DNA of 64,000 bases from Pseudobdellovibrionaceae bacterium. Lineage in GTDB: Bacteria > Bdellovibrionota > Bdellovibrionia > Bdellovibrionales > UBA1609. The notes below the pieces were generated by a model that did no database searches, had not been told where the DNA came from, and was given only the letters and a program-made list of their open reading frames with translations. The first letter of the stretch is position 1; each line of letters opens with the position of its first letter. The translations under genes were made by a program, and so were the position numbers. Below, piece by piece: positions 35,634 through 44,358 of the stretch. The stretch is from contig CP060220.1 of the NCBI GenBank assembly GCA_023898385.1, positions 2,976,001 to 3,040,000 on the forward strand, in the 5' to 3' direction.

Positions 35634-37022
35634 CTCGTGGGGTGGCAGCAGGCCTTTCTTTTTGATTTTCTCAACGAGAGTGGTTCGATTGAGTTTCAAT
35701 AACATGGCCGCCTGGTTTCTATTCCAACCCGTTTTTTCTAGTGCCTTTAAAATGAGTTGGTTTTCGTAGGCATCAACGGCCGAGTTGAAATCCACTCCTG
35801 ACTCAGGGATTTCCACTTTGTCAGGGCTTGGTACGAAATTGTGTTTACCACGATACTTCTGAGGCAAGTCATAGACATCAACGATGCCCGATCCTTTAAG
35901 AATGGCCAATCTCTCTACCAGGTTTTCTAGCTCACGAATGTTACCGGGCCAAGGGTAGTTATTGAGCAGGTCCATGGCATCAGGCGATACCCCTTGTAGG
36001 GCCCGTTGTTTATTCCGGTTGAACTGCTCCATAAAATAATGAAAGAGTAGTGGGATGTCCGTTTTTCTGGTCCGAAGTGGCGGGATTTCAATGGGAATAA
36101 CGTTTAGTCGGTAAAAAAGGTCTTCACGAAAACGGCTTTCTGCCACAGCTTTTTCAAGATCAATATTGGTCGCGGCAATCACTCGAACATTGCACACCAG
36201 GCTTTTTGCACTGCCCACAGGCTCAAAGCGTCGTTCTTGCAGCACTCGAAGGAGTTTTACTTGTAAGTTGGGTTCCATTTCACCTATTTCATCAAGAAAT
36301 ACGGTTCCGCCTTCAGCCATTTCAAATCGACCCATTCGGTTAGAAATGGCGCCGGTAAAAGCCCCCTTGACGTGACCAAACAGTTCACTCTCCATCAGTT
36401 CGCCAGGGATGGCTCCGCAATTGATGGGGACAAAGGGCTGGTTGTTGCGCAAAGAGTTGTAATGGATCGCTTTGGCCACAAGTTCTTTTCCTGTGCCGCT
36501 CTCACCTGTGATCAAAACAGTGGAGTCGGACTCAGAGACTCGCTCGATCAGTTCGAGAACTTTGCCGATGCCTTCACTTTGTCCAATAATGTTATCGAAC
36601 TTGTATTTACTGTGAAGAGCAGATCGCAACTTTTGGTTTTCTTGTTGCAGTTTGCTGTTGTCGAGGAGCTTGTCTACCATGCTCAGAACTTCTTCAAGAT
36701 TGAAGGGCTTACTGACAAAATGCGAGGCGCCTTTTCGGGTGGCCTTCACAGCCAGTTCAATGGTACCGAACCCAGTGAGAATAACCACCTGGCAACGAGG
36801 ATGCAGTTCTTTAATTGTGGTCAACAGATCAAGTCCATCGCCATCGGGTAATCTTAAGTCAATTAAAGCAAGGTCTAAGCCCTTTCCACCCTGACTCAAG
36901 GTGAGAGCTTCCTTTTTTGAACCAGCGGTAATTACACTGTATCCTTTTTGATCTAAGGCTCGAAACAGGGCTGTTCTTAGACTTGTTTCGTCATCAACAA
37001 TTAAGATTCGTTGAGTCTGCAT
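35622..37022 (-). CDS. Sigma-54-dependent response regulator (NtrC family)
   Basis: 466 residues: receiver domain with D10/D11, phospho-acceptor D55 and K105; AAA+ domain with Walker A GESGTGK (173-179), the sigma-54-contacting GAFTGA loop (220-225), and FLDEIGEM; C-terminal Fis-type HTH (GWNRNQAAMLLKLNRTTLVEKIKKKG). Activates sigma-54 promoters when phosphorylated. The kinase gene upstream at 37191 on the same strand is the probable partner. Resembles FlrC/AtoC-type regulators; the regulon cannot be read here. Its stop lies inside copy 2 of the folA repeat. Confidence 0.95.
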   Translation of the reverse strand: MQTQRILIVDDETSLRTALFRALDQKGYSVITAGSKKEALTLSQGGKGLDLALIDLRLPDGDGLDLLTTIKELHPRCQVVILTGFGTIELAVKATRKGASHFVSKPFNLEEVLSMVDKLLDNSKLQQENQKLRSALHSKYKFDNIIGQSEGIGKVLELIERVSESDSTVLITGESGTGKELVAKAIHYNSLRNNQPFVPINCGAIPGELMESELFGHVKGAFTGAISNRMGRFEMAEGGTVFLDEIGEMEPNLQVKLLRVLQERRFEPVGSAKSLVCNVRVIAATNIDLEKAVAESRFREDLFYRLNVIPIEIPPLRTRKTDIPLLFHYFMEQFNRNKQRALQGVSPDAMDLLNNYPWPGNIRELENLVERLAILKGSGIVDVYDLPQKYRGKHNFVPSPDKVEIPESGVDFNSAVDAYENQLILKALEKTGWNRNQAAMLLKLNRTTLVEKIKKKGLLPPHEMDA

Positions 37023-37190
37023 GCGCTTTCCTTCCGTGGTTAAGCCGATTCATCTCCGTCTTGGAGACGTACACTGTCCTAATGGCCGCCGATCAAAATA
37101 AAATGCGTACGTACTAGATGCTCAGGCGAGGAAGCTATTAGTGAGCACCAACAGCCATACTTTAAGTTTATGAAATGGCTTTAAGTAGTG

Positions 37191-39128
37191 TCAAATTTTG
37201 CTGTCAAAAACTTGGCTGGGTTTTGATAAATCTAGACGTTTAAAAGAAATTTTTGCCGTCGTTCCGCCGTTAGGCTGGGAAGTAATTTCTATATGCCCAT
37301 TGTGCTCACGAACAATGTTGTATGCCAGGGTTAGCCCCAATCCAGAGCTTTTGCTGGAATCTTTCGTTGTAAATAGTGGATTAAAAATTTGCGGGGCAAT
37401 GTCGCTAGAAATCCCCGGACCATTGTCTGTGACGGTGATCGCCGGGTGGCCTTGAACAGCATCGTCCAGGCGAACTTCGATCTGTCCAACGAATCGAGGA
37501 TCATGTTCAGCCTGGTCGGCCACGGCCTCGTTGGCATTTTGCAGTACATTACATAGCGCCTGCGACAGCAGATTAAATTGCCCCTCAACTTCAACAGGAT
37601 GATCAGGCACACTCACATGCACATCCACCCCCTGCGACCGGGCTTGCAGCTCCACTATTTTTAAGGCTTGAGTGATAACGTCTCGAAGGTCAATCCATCT
37701 TGGTTCACTGTTGTCTTGTTGGCGGGTGAAGCCAAGTAGGTTTTCGACGATTTCTTTACAGCGTTGGGCCGCCTGCTCCATGTTATTGATGTCGTCGACG
37801 ATGTCGGCGTTGTTTTCGCCATCCATTTTTAGCAGTTGCAGAAAAGAAATCATTCCACCTAAAGGGTTATTGAGTTCGTGGGCAATGCTGCTTCCGATTG
37901 TACCGAGCTCTGCCATTTTTGCAGACTCAAGTAGCTGTCGTTTCATTCGCTGTTGATCGGTAATATCTCGAAGCATCATTAAGATCACATCACCTTGGTG
38001 CTGGCGATCTATAATCTTTTGGCAATTCACTTGAAAAGTTCTTGATTCTGAACCTTTTGTTCTGGTCTTTTGCAGTTGTACAATGGATTGGTCTTTTAAT
38101 TGAGGACGATCTTCATCAGTTAAGAAAAAAGTTTCAAAAGCATCTTCGCCAGCAAGCTGAGTGATGGGCCTGTGGCAAGCCTCGGCAAACGAACGATTGG
38201 TCCGAATGATTTTCCAGTCCGTATCAGCAATGGCGATCGGATCAGAAATGGCGTCAAAAGTGGCCTCCCACTGTTGTTTTAAGTTTTCTGCTTGATTGAG
38301 TTTTGAAACCCGATCCACCGCCAACGCCACGGCCTCAGCAATTTGTTGCAAGAACAAGCGCTCTTCTTTTTTGAAATTGTTTTTTGTCGGCCGGGCAAAC
38401 CAAATTCGCCCCAGTTCAGCCCCGCCAAGACCGAGGGGCGATTTTGCGATGGCGAAGGCGTTATTTCGCGAAAGCTGTTCTTCCACTTGTTGGCCTTCCG
38501 CCCCTAAAAATATACGAGTCCAAATTAGGCCGAGGGGTTCTTTTAGGGCTTCTGTTAGCATGCGCTCCATTTCGGCGAGAGAACGGGCTTTATGTACGGC
38601 CAAAAGCGCTTTTTGCAAGGCCGCTATTTTTCGACTGGCCACTTCGGTTCGTTCTCGTGAACGGTGTAGTTTGTCTTCACGGCGAACCATCAAGACTTCA
38701 AGCTCTTTTGTCAGTTCAATCAATTTATTGTTTTGCTCACTTGCCATTTGCAACAGTTCTGTGTGCTGTTGTTGTTGAGCGTGGGTCTCAAGAGCCTTGT
38801 GAATGGAGGCCTCAAGTTCACCTGATTCATAAGAATGACATATTCTGAGAGTTCGTGTTTGATTGACCACCTGTTGGAGTTGGTCAAAGGCTATGTCGCC
38901 GAGCACTCCAATGCCGATGGTTTCTGGTGAGTTTTGGCCCACTCGATGAAGTAAATCAACAAGTTCACTAAAAGACTTCGAGCTCAAAGGGAACACAATC
39001 ACTTTGTATTTTGCAGACAAAACTTTATTTTTTGCGTGTTGCAGGCTTGGTGAAAAATCTGCTCCCAGCTCGATGGATTGTGGTTTCGGGTGACCAATGA
39101 CAAGAATACTTGAATGAACATCTGTCAT
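37191..39128 (-). CDS. Soluble PAS/GAF sensor histidine kinase
   Basis: 645 residues without membrane helices. Order: an N-terminal alpha/beta region resembling a receiver but without a clear phospho-Asp pocket (1-115), a long coiled coil (about 120-185), a GAF-like domain (about 185-280), PAS (about 290-400), HisKA with H417 in SIAHELNNPLGG, and HATPase with N box LCNVLQNANEAV, VTDNGPGI and SSGLGLTLAY. It likely phosphorylates the NtrC-type regulator 168 bases downstream. The cytoplasmic, multi-sensor layout resembles NtrB/FlrB-class kinases. Confidence 0.92.
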   Translation of the reverse strand: MTDVHSSILVIGHPKPQSIELGADFSPSLQHAKNKVLSAKYKVIVFPLSSKSFSELVDLLHRVGQNSPETIGIGVLGDIAFDQLQQVVNQTRTLRICHSYESGELEASIHKALETHAQQQQHTELLQMASEQNNKLIELTKELEVLMVRREDKLHRSRERTEVASRKIAALQKALLAVHKARSLAEMERMLTEALKEPLGLIWTRIFLGAEGQQVEEQLSRNNAFAIAKSPLGLGGAELGRIWFARPTKNNFKKEERLFLQQIAEAVALAVDRVSKLNQAENLKQQWEATFDAISDPIAIADTDWKIIRTNRSFAEACHRPITQLAGEDAFETFFLTDEDRPQLKDQSIVQLQKTRTKGSESRTFQVNCQKIIDRQHQGDVILMMLRDITDQQRMKRQLLESAKMAELGTIGSSIAHELNNPLGGMISFLQLLKMDGENNADIVDDINNMEQAAQRCKEIVENLLGFTRQQDNSEPRWIDLRDVITQALKIVELQARSQGVDVHVSVPDHPVEVEGQFNLLSQALCNVLQNANEAVADQAEHDPRFVGQIEVRLDDAVQGHPAITVTDNGPGISSDIAPQIFNPLFTTKDSSKSSGLGLTLAYNIVREHNGHIEITSQPNGGTTAKISFKRLDLSKPSQVFDSKI

Positions 39129-39132
39129 AAAA

Positions 39133-39828
39133 CTAGCCCGCCGCAGTAGTTGGTTTTTTGCTCAAAAAAATATTGGCAAAGCCGCCAGAAAACTTGGGCC
39201 ACACTTCACAGCTATTTAGTCTTTCTTCAGCCTCAATACAAATCACAGGAATTTTCATATCAGACCAGCCAAAATGGCTGAGGCTGCCGGGTGTGGGGTA
39301 ACCGATATTGTCGACCAATTCATAGCCAGATGAATCACACAGGTGTTTGGCCGCCCAGTGGCCGGGCTCTCCGGTTAAGACCACGCAGGGGTTCCAAGAA
39401 TGACAATGAATCAACAACGGGGGTTTGTAAGCTTTAATCAGTTCAACAAAAGCTTGAATTTCGGGTTCGCTGCCGGGATGAGGCCCCGGATAGTACCGGG
39501 GCTCTTTGTACTCAGAGCTCCAGTTGCTGCTTGGGTAGTTTCTATTGAGATCGACACCTCGACCGTTCACTCTTTGATTTTTGCTCAATCCGTCTGGATT
39601 TAAGCAAGGTATGATAATCCATGAAACAGGTGTCGGTTGATTTAAACTCCTTAGCCAACTCAAAAGTCCATCCACCAGATAGACGCCTTCGGGTTCGTCG
39701 CCATGAACGCCGCCAACGACAACAACGGGAGCTTCAGGAGTTTTGCTACCCAAATCAAAGGAGGAATATAAGGCAATGGGTTTTCCGTCATTAGATGTGG
39801 CCCATTGAGGATTTGCAAAAATCTTCAT
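39133..39828 (-). CDS. M14-family zinc carboxypeptidase (MpaA-like)
   Basis: 231 residues. Zinc ligands HxxE are in GGVHGDEPEG and the later His in LLIHCHSW; NPDG and GVDLNRNYP are the substrate-binding blocks, and VICIEAEE carries the catalytic Glu. Resembles MpaA, which trims the gamma-D-Glu-mDap bond of murein peptides, but substrate is not proven. No signal peptide seen, so a cytoplasmic recycling role is plausible. Four bases separate its start from the end region of the kinase gene on the same strand. Confidence 0.85.
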   Translation of the reverse strand: MKIFANPQWATSNDGKPIALYSSFDLGSKTPEAPVVVVGGVHGDEPEGVYLVDGLLSWLRSLNQPTPVSWIIIPCLNPDGLSKNQRVNGRGVDLNRNYPSSNWSSEYKEPRYYPGPHPGSEPEIQAFVELIKAYKPPLLIHCHSWNPCVVLTGEPGHWAAKHLCDSSGYELVDNIGYPTPGSLSHFGWSDMKIPVICIEAEERLNSCEVWPKFSGGFANIFLSKKPTTAAG

Positions 39829-39919
39829 AGTTTCAGTGTAGAGAAGGTGGCCTCACGTGTAAATGGCCGGGATGTCCGTTCTTGACCTTTAAGGCAACTC
39901 CACGTAATCCAAGCGGGTT

Positions 39920-41308
39920 ATGGCAAAATCTGATAATAAAAACTTCTCGGTGATAGTATTGGCAGCAGGCCAGGGCACGCGCATGAAATCGCCATTGCCC
40001 AAAGTTCTGCACCCCGTTGCTGGCCGTCCTATGGTCGGGCGGGTGGTTGAGGCGGCTAAACAGGCCGGAGCCAAAGAAATACGAGTGGTGGTTGGCTATG
40101 GTGAAATGCTCGTACGGCAAGTGGTCGAACCGATGGGTGCGGTGTGCCTAAAACAAGAGTCTCAGTTGGGTACGGCCGATGCGGTGCGTTCGGCGCGAGC
40201 TGAAGAAATGGAGGGCACAGTTGTCATACTTAATGGCGACCATCCCCTCATCACGGCTAAAGACATTAAAAACATGGTGTCCCGATTTCGTAAGGGGTCT
40301 GCAATGTTATCGGTTGTGACCACCGAACTTGAAGACCCCGGCAGTTACGGCCGTATTGTGCGACACATGGACCATGTGCGCGCCGTCGTTGAGGCCAAAG
40401 ATGCCTCTGCAGACACCTTGGCAATTAAAGAGATCAACACAGGCATTTATGTTCTAGATGGTGAAATTCTAAAGCAGTTTCTGCCGCGAATCGAAAACAA
40501 CAATGTGCAGGGCGAATATTATTTCACAGATATTATTTCGTTGGCCTTTGATGGTGGACATGTTTGTGCCCCCATTGAATCTCCAGCCCACGTGGCTGAG
40601 GGTGTGAATTCGCAAAGACAGTTGGCCGTGGCAACAAAGAAAGCCTTCCTTCGGAAAGCAGAAGCTTTAATGGACGAGGGTGTTATCATCGTTGATCCAG
40701 ATCACACCTACATTGAAGACAATGTATTTGTAGGTGCAGGTAGTGTGATCTACCCAGGTAGTTACCTCAGAGGGACCACCCGTATGGATCGTTTTTGCGT
40801 GATCGAGTCTCATTGTTATTTATCTGACAGTGAACTTTCTGAGGCGGTACAGGTAAGGGCAGGATCGTATCTTGAGCAAGCCGTGGTTAAAGCGAAAGCC
40901 ATTGTTGGACCCTATGCACGACTGCGGCCTGACACAGAAGTGGGTGTCGATGCACGCGTGGGCAATTTCGTTGAGCTGAAAAAGGTGAAGTTCGGTGATG
41001 GTGCAAAGGCATCTCACTTGACCTACTTGGGTGATGCCGAAATTGGCGCCAATACGAATATCGGCTGCGGAACTATCACCTGCAACTATGCGGCTGATCA
41101 TAAAAAGTATAAAACAGTGATTGGCAAAGATGTATTTGTCGGAAGCGATACCCAATTTGTTGCGCCGCTTTCAGTAGGAGACGGTGCGGTTATTGGCTCA
41201 GGATCAACCATCACAAAAGACGTTCCGGCAGGTGCTTTGGCTGTGGCCCGTGGGCGGCAAGTGATCAAAGAAAACTACCAGCCAAAAAAATCAAATAACG
41301 ACGAGTAG
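39920..41308 (+). CDS. glmU: Bifunctional GlmU (GlcNAc-1-P uridyltransferase / GlcN-1-P acetyltransferase)
   Basis: 462 residues. The uridyltransferase half begins VLAAGQGTRMKSPLPKVLHPVAGRP and has LNGDHPLI; the acetyltransferase half is a left-handed beta helix of hexapeptide repeats, with YARLRPDTEVG, HLTYLGDAEIG and NIGCGTITCNYA. Makes UDP-GlcNAc for peptidoglycan and LPS. Its stop is three bases before glmS, so precursor and final steps are co-expressed. No ribosome site stronger than GCGGGTT precedes the ATG. Confidence 0.97.
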   Translation: MAKSDNKNFSVIVLAAGQGTRMKSPLPKVLHPVAGRPMVGRVVEAAKQAGAKEIRVVVGYGEMLVRQVVEPMGAVCLKQESQLGTADAVRSARAEEMEGTVVILNGDHPLITAKDIKNMVSRFRKGSAMLSVVTTELEDPGSYGRIVRHMDHVRAVVEAKDASADTLAIKEINTGIYVLDGEILKQFLPRIENNNVQGEYYFTDIISLAFDGGHVCAPIESPAHVAEGVNSQRQLAVATKKAFLRKAEALMDEGVIIVDPDHTYIEDNVFVGAGSVIYPGSYLRGTTRMDRFCVIESHCYLSDSELSEAVQVRAGSYLEQAVVKAKAIVGPYARLRPDTEVGVDARVGNFVELKKVKFGDGAKASHLTYLGDAEIGANTNIGCGTITCNYAADHKKYKTVIGKDVFVGSDTQFVAPLSVGDGAVIGSGSTITKDVPAGALAVARGRQVIKENYQPKKSNNDE

Positions 41309-41311
41309 TAT

Positions 41312-43144
41312 ATGTGTGGAATAGTTGGTTACTTAGGCCCCGAAGACCCCAAAGATGTCATTATTAATGGATTGAAGGCCCTTGAATACAGGGGGTACGA
41401 CAGCGCCGGTGTGGCCATTCTTGATGGCGATCAGTTTAAACGTGTCCGGGCCCAGGGAAAACTCACAAACCTTAAAGAAAAACTAAAGACTCAGGTGTTT
41501 TCAGGCCATCTTGGCATTGGGCACACCCGTTGGGCCACACATGGTGCCCCAAGTGAGCGAAATGCTCACCCCCATTGTGTAAAGGGCATAAGTATCGTGC
41601 ACAACGGAATCATCGAAAATTATCAAGAACTGCGTGATGAACTTCCTAATGCCGAATTTCAGTCAGACACAGATTCAGAATTAGTGGCTCATTTAATCTC
41701 GAAAGAAGTTGATGCTGGTGAAGATCTATATTCGGCGGTATTAAAAATCTTACCCCAACTCACCGGAGCGTATTCCATATTGGCAGTGTCGTCTGATCAA
41801 CCGGATGAAATGGTGGCTTTTAAAAATGGACCACCCCTTATTGTGGGGCAAACCCCAGACTCTGTTATAGTGGCGAGCGATGTGCAAGCAATGGTGAAGT
41901 ACACAAAAAATGTGTACTACCTCGAAGACGATCAAGTCGCGCACATCAAGGGTCATGAATTTCGGTTAACCGACCGAACTGGCCGGCCACTGGAGAAAAC
42001 CCTGACGGTGGTGGACTGGAGCCCCGAGCAAGCCGAGAAACAGGGATATCCCCACTTCATGCTTAAAGAAATCTTTGAACAACCCAGGGCCGTGGCTGCC
42101 GCCTTAGAGCCACATGTGAATACAGAAACCCATTCAGTAAATTTAAACGATGTGGGCTTTGGCAAAGACACCACCGCTGTTCTGGCCGGAGTGGAGCGCG
42201 TTTTCGTCGTGGCTTGTGGCACCAGCTACTATGCGGGAATGGTGGGCGAGTACTATGTGGAGCGCCTTGCTGGAATTCCCGTGGAAGTTGATATTGCCAG
42301 TGAGTTTCGCTATCGGCATCCGGTAATCCCTAAAAATTCGCTAGTGGTGTTTATTTCTCAAAGTGGTGAAACAGCAGATACGTTGGCAGCTTTAAGACAG
42401 GTAAAGTCAGAGGGTGTAACGACACTCAGTATTTGTAATGTGAAGCGCTCGAGCATTGATCGTGAGGCTGACGGTCATCTCTATATGAATGCCGGTATTG
42501 AAATAGGTGTGGCCAGCACAAAGGCCTTTGTGGCTAGCCTAACTTTAATGAATCTGTTGGCCTTAGCCATAGCGAAATCCAAAGGCCAATTGGGGTTGGG
42601 TCTTGAAAAAGAATTAGTACAAGACTTGTTAGGGGCCCCCAGTCAGATGGAAACCGTGTTGGCCTACGACAAGTTTTTTAATGAAGCGGCTGAGACTCTA
42701 AAAGGTTACCGTGGGTTTTTGTATATGGGTCGTGGGGCTAATTATCCAGTGGCCATGGAAGGGGCATTGAAGCTAAAAGAACTCGCCTATATGCATGCCG
42801 AAGGGTATGCAGCTGGCGAAATGAAACATGGTCCGTTGGCTTTAATTGATGAGACTATGGCCATAATTATGTTGGCTCCCAGTGATGACTTATATGAAAA
42901 GACAGTGAGTAACCTCGAAGAGGCGAAAGCGCGCGGGGGAGTGATTATTTCCATTGGTACCGGCGATAATGATAAACTCAAAGGTCTGAGTGCCCATTAT
43001 TTGGCATTGCCCCCAGCACATTGGACCATCAATCCACTGTTAGAGGTGATTCCCCTTCAGCTATTGGCCTATCATGTGGCCGATGCCATGGGGCGGGATG
43101 TGGATCAGCCGCGAAATTTAGCCAAGTCGGTTACGGTGGAGTAG
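41312..43144 (+). CDS. glmS: Glutamine-fructose-6-phosphate aminotransferase
   Basis: 610 residues. The N-terminal Cys-2 amidotransferase starts MCGIVGYLG and continues GLKALEYRGYDSAGVA and HTRWATHG; two SIS domains follow (CGTSYYAGMVGEYYVE, SQSGETADTLAALR, ...EGALKLKELAYMHAEGY, NLAKSVTVE at the end). Provides GlcN-6-P for GlmU. The 3' end overlaps a convergent gene by 14 bases. No glmS ribozyme or small-RNA control element is visible upstream, since only three bases separate it from glmU. Confidence 0.98.
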   Translation: MCGIVGYLGPEDPKDVIINGLKALEYRGYDSAGVAILDGDQFKRVRAQGKLTNLKEKLKTQVFSGHLGIGHTRWATHGAPSERNAHPHCVKGISIVHNGIIENYQELRDELPNAEFQSDTDSELVAHLISKEVDAGEDLYSAVLKILPQLTGAYSILAVSSDQPDEMVAFKNGPPLIVGQTPDSVIVASDVQAMVKYTKNVYYLEDDQVAHIKGHEFRLTDRTGRPLEKTLTVVDWSPEQAEKQGYPHFMLKEIFEQPRAVAAALEPHVNTETHSVNLNDVGFGKDTTAVLAGVERVFVVACGTSYYAGMVGEYYVERLAGIPVEVDIASEFRYRHPVIPKNSLVVFISQSGETADTLAALRQVKSEGVTTLSICNVKRSSIDREADGHLYMNAGIEIGVASTKAFVASLTLMNLLALAIAKSKGQLGLGLEKELVQDLLGAPSQMETVLAYDKFFNEAAETLKGYRGFLYMGRGANYPVAMEGALKLKELAYMHAEGYAAGEMKHGPLALIDETMAIIMLAPSDDLYEKTVSNLEEAKARGGVIISIGTGDNDKLKGLSAHYLALPPAHWTINPLLEVIPLQLLAYHVADAMGRDVDQPRNLAKSVTVE

Positions 43145-44192
43145 CGCGCCCCGATTTTCGAATCAGTGTGTCGACGTCAAGGCGGGAGATTTTCATACTT
43201 TCTGGCATGGGATTATTCACCTGACCCACTCGAAACAAAAATAGGGGCAGTTTATTTGTGCCAAAAAGATCACCGAGGGTGGTTTTATTAGCCTCACAAA
43301 ACTGCAAATATTTTTTAGGATAGTCTTGGGTGCAACCATTTAAATAGCCATACATAGGAATTATGGCTGAGGTGATAGGCTGAACAGAAAATCCTTGGCC
43401 ACAGAGAGACGTCCATACTCGCAATATAAACCGACCTGCTGAAATAAAATCGTAAGAATCCGCTGTTAGAAGTACATAAGCAGGAGTGGCTGAAAAAGCT
43501 TTTTCAGCATTACTCTTTCCGACCTTGCCCATAATTCCAAGAAAATTGGCTATTCGGTACAAGGCTGGATAAAGCGACATTAAGTGAATTGCCTTCACAT
43601 CAAACGGCTTAATGCCCAAATTCTCTGGCGATAGTCCCCACTTGACGGTGCCAGAATTAGTAAAATCAATGGTTTTTGTAATATCCAAGAACGCCCCAAA
43701 ATAGGTCCAGACAATCTGATCCGAGCCAATTAGAAAATCGCGTAATTTTTTTTGACCATTGTTTTTTAAGATATGAACATGCGCCAAATCTACGCCACCC
43801 GCGCCATCGACCGCAGCTTTAAGGGCTGGCATATCAATATCAAGGTTATAGGGGCGCCGATCGGTTAGGCGAAGATGCGCCTTGGCGGCCAGATTGTCTA
43901 TAGCTATGGTCTCATCCTCAACAACATGAACTCTAGCATCTAATTGGCTTGGCATAATCTCCACATCAAGACGCAACTTCATCCGACTGGCGGCAATCTC
44001 GAGGAGCTCGAGCAAGGCACCTAGGGCCATCATGGAACTCGAGTTTTTTATATTAAACACATGTTTGCCACGTTCTTTGACGTGGTGAACGGAAAATTCA
44101 TCCCGGCCAATTACAAAGTCAAAGGGTTGAGCATTGTCGCCCGATGGATACCAGCGGGCATCATCCAGTAATTTTAGAATTTTTTCTCGCAC
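43131..44192 (-). CDS. Nitroreductase-like flavoprotein
   Basis: 353 residues. ARWYPSGDNAQPFDF near the N-terminus is the FMN-binding opening of nitroreductase-fold proteins, and LLTADSYDFISAGRFILRVWTSL with GQGFSVQPIT matches the dimer/FMN helix region. It is longer than classical NfsB-type enzymes (about 220) and resembles the large nitroreductase-like proteins found beside adenylation/ThiF-type or acyl-transfer genes. Divergent from the FeeM-PilZ gene, sharing the 166-base intergenic region with the 44251 palindrome. Substrate unknown. Confidence 0.72.
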   Translation of the reverse strand: MREKILKLLDDARWYPSGDNAQPFDFVIGRDEFSVHHVKERGKHVFNIKNSSSMMALGALLELLEIAASRMKLRLDVEIMPSQLDARVHVVEDETIAIDNLAAKAHLRLTDRRPYNLDIDMPALKAAVDGAGGVDLAHVHILKNNGQKKLRDFLIGSDQIVWTYFGAFLDITKTIDFTNSGTVKWGLSPENLGIKPFDVKAIHLMSLYPALYRIANFLGIMGKVGKSNAEKAFSATPAYVLLTADSYDFISAGRFILRVWTSLCGQGFSVQPITSAIIPMYGYLNGCTQDYPKKYLQFCEANKTTLGDLFGTNKLPLFLFRVGQVNNPMPESMKISRLDVDTLIRKSGRATPP

Positions 44193-44250
44193 TTGTAACG
44201 TCCTTAGACATAGTTTGGGTTGGGGATCGTATATAAGTTAACCATCAATT

Positions 44251-44265
44251 GTCTCAAAATGATAC
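44251..44265. promoter_or_regulatory. Operator-like palindrome, copy of recurring GTCTCAAAATGAGAC motif
   Basis: GTCTCAAAATGATAC lies in the divergent promoter region of the nitroreductase-like and FeeM-PilZ genes. Related copies: GTATCAAAATGAGAC (28550-28564), ATCTCAAAATGAGAA (24887-24901), GATTCAAAATGATAT (27005-27019) and GTCTCAAAATGGGAGAC (3011-3027). All are intergenic. Confidence 0.5.
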
Positions 44266-44358
44266 GTATGTATTTGTAAATTTTGAGATTTCGAGCTTTT
44301 AGCCTGCCGTTGGAGTATGATGACATGAGGAGCGCCATCAATCGCGCCGGGGTACTCT

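Noticed and set aside
38296..38778. 160-codon frame antisense to the sensor kinase
   Set aside because: Low-complexity Ser/Arg/Cys composition typical of an antisense shadow.
41290..41312. glmS ribozyme or riboswitch upstream of glmS
   Set aside because: Only three bases separate glmU and glmS; no room and no structure.
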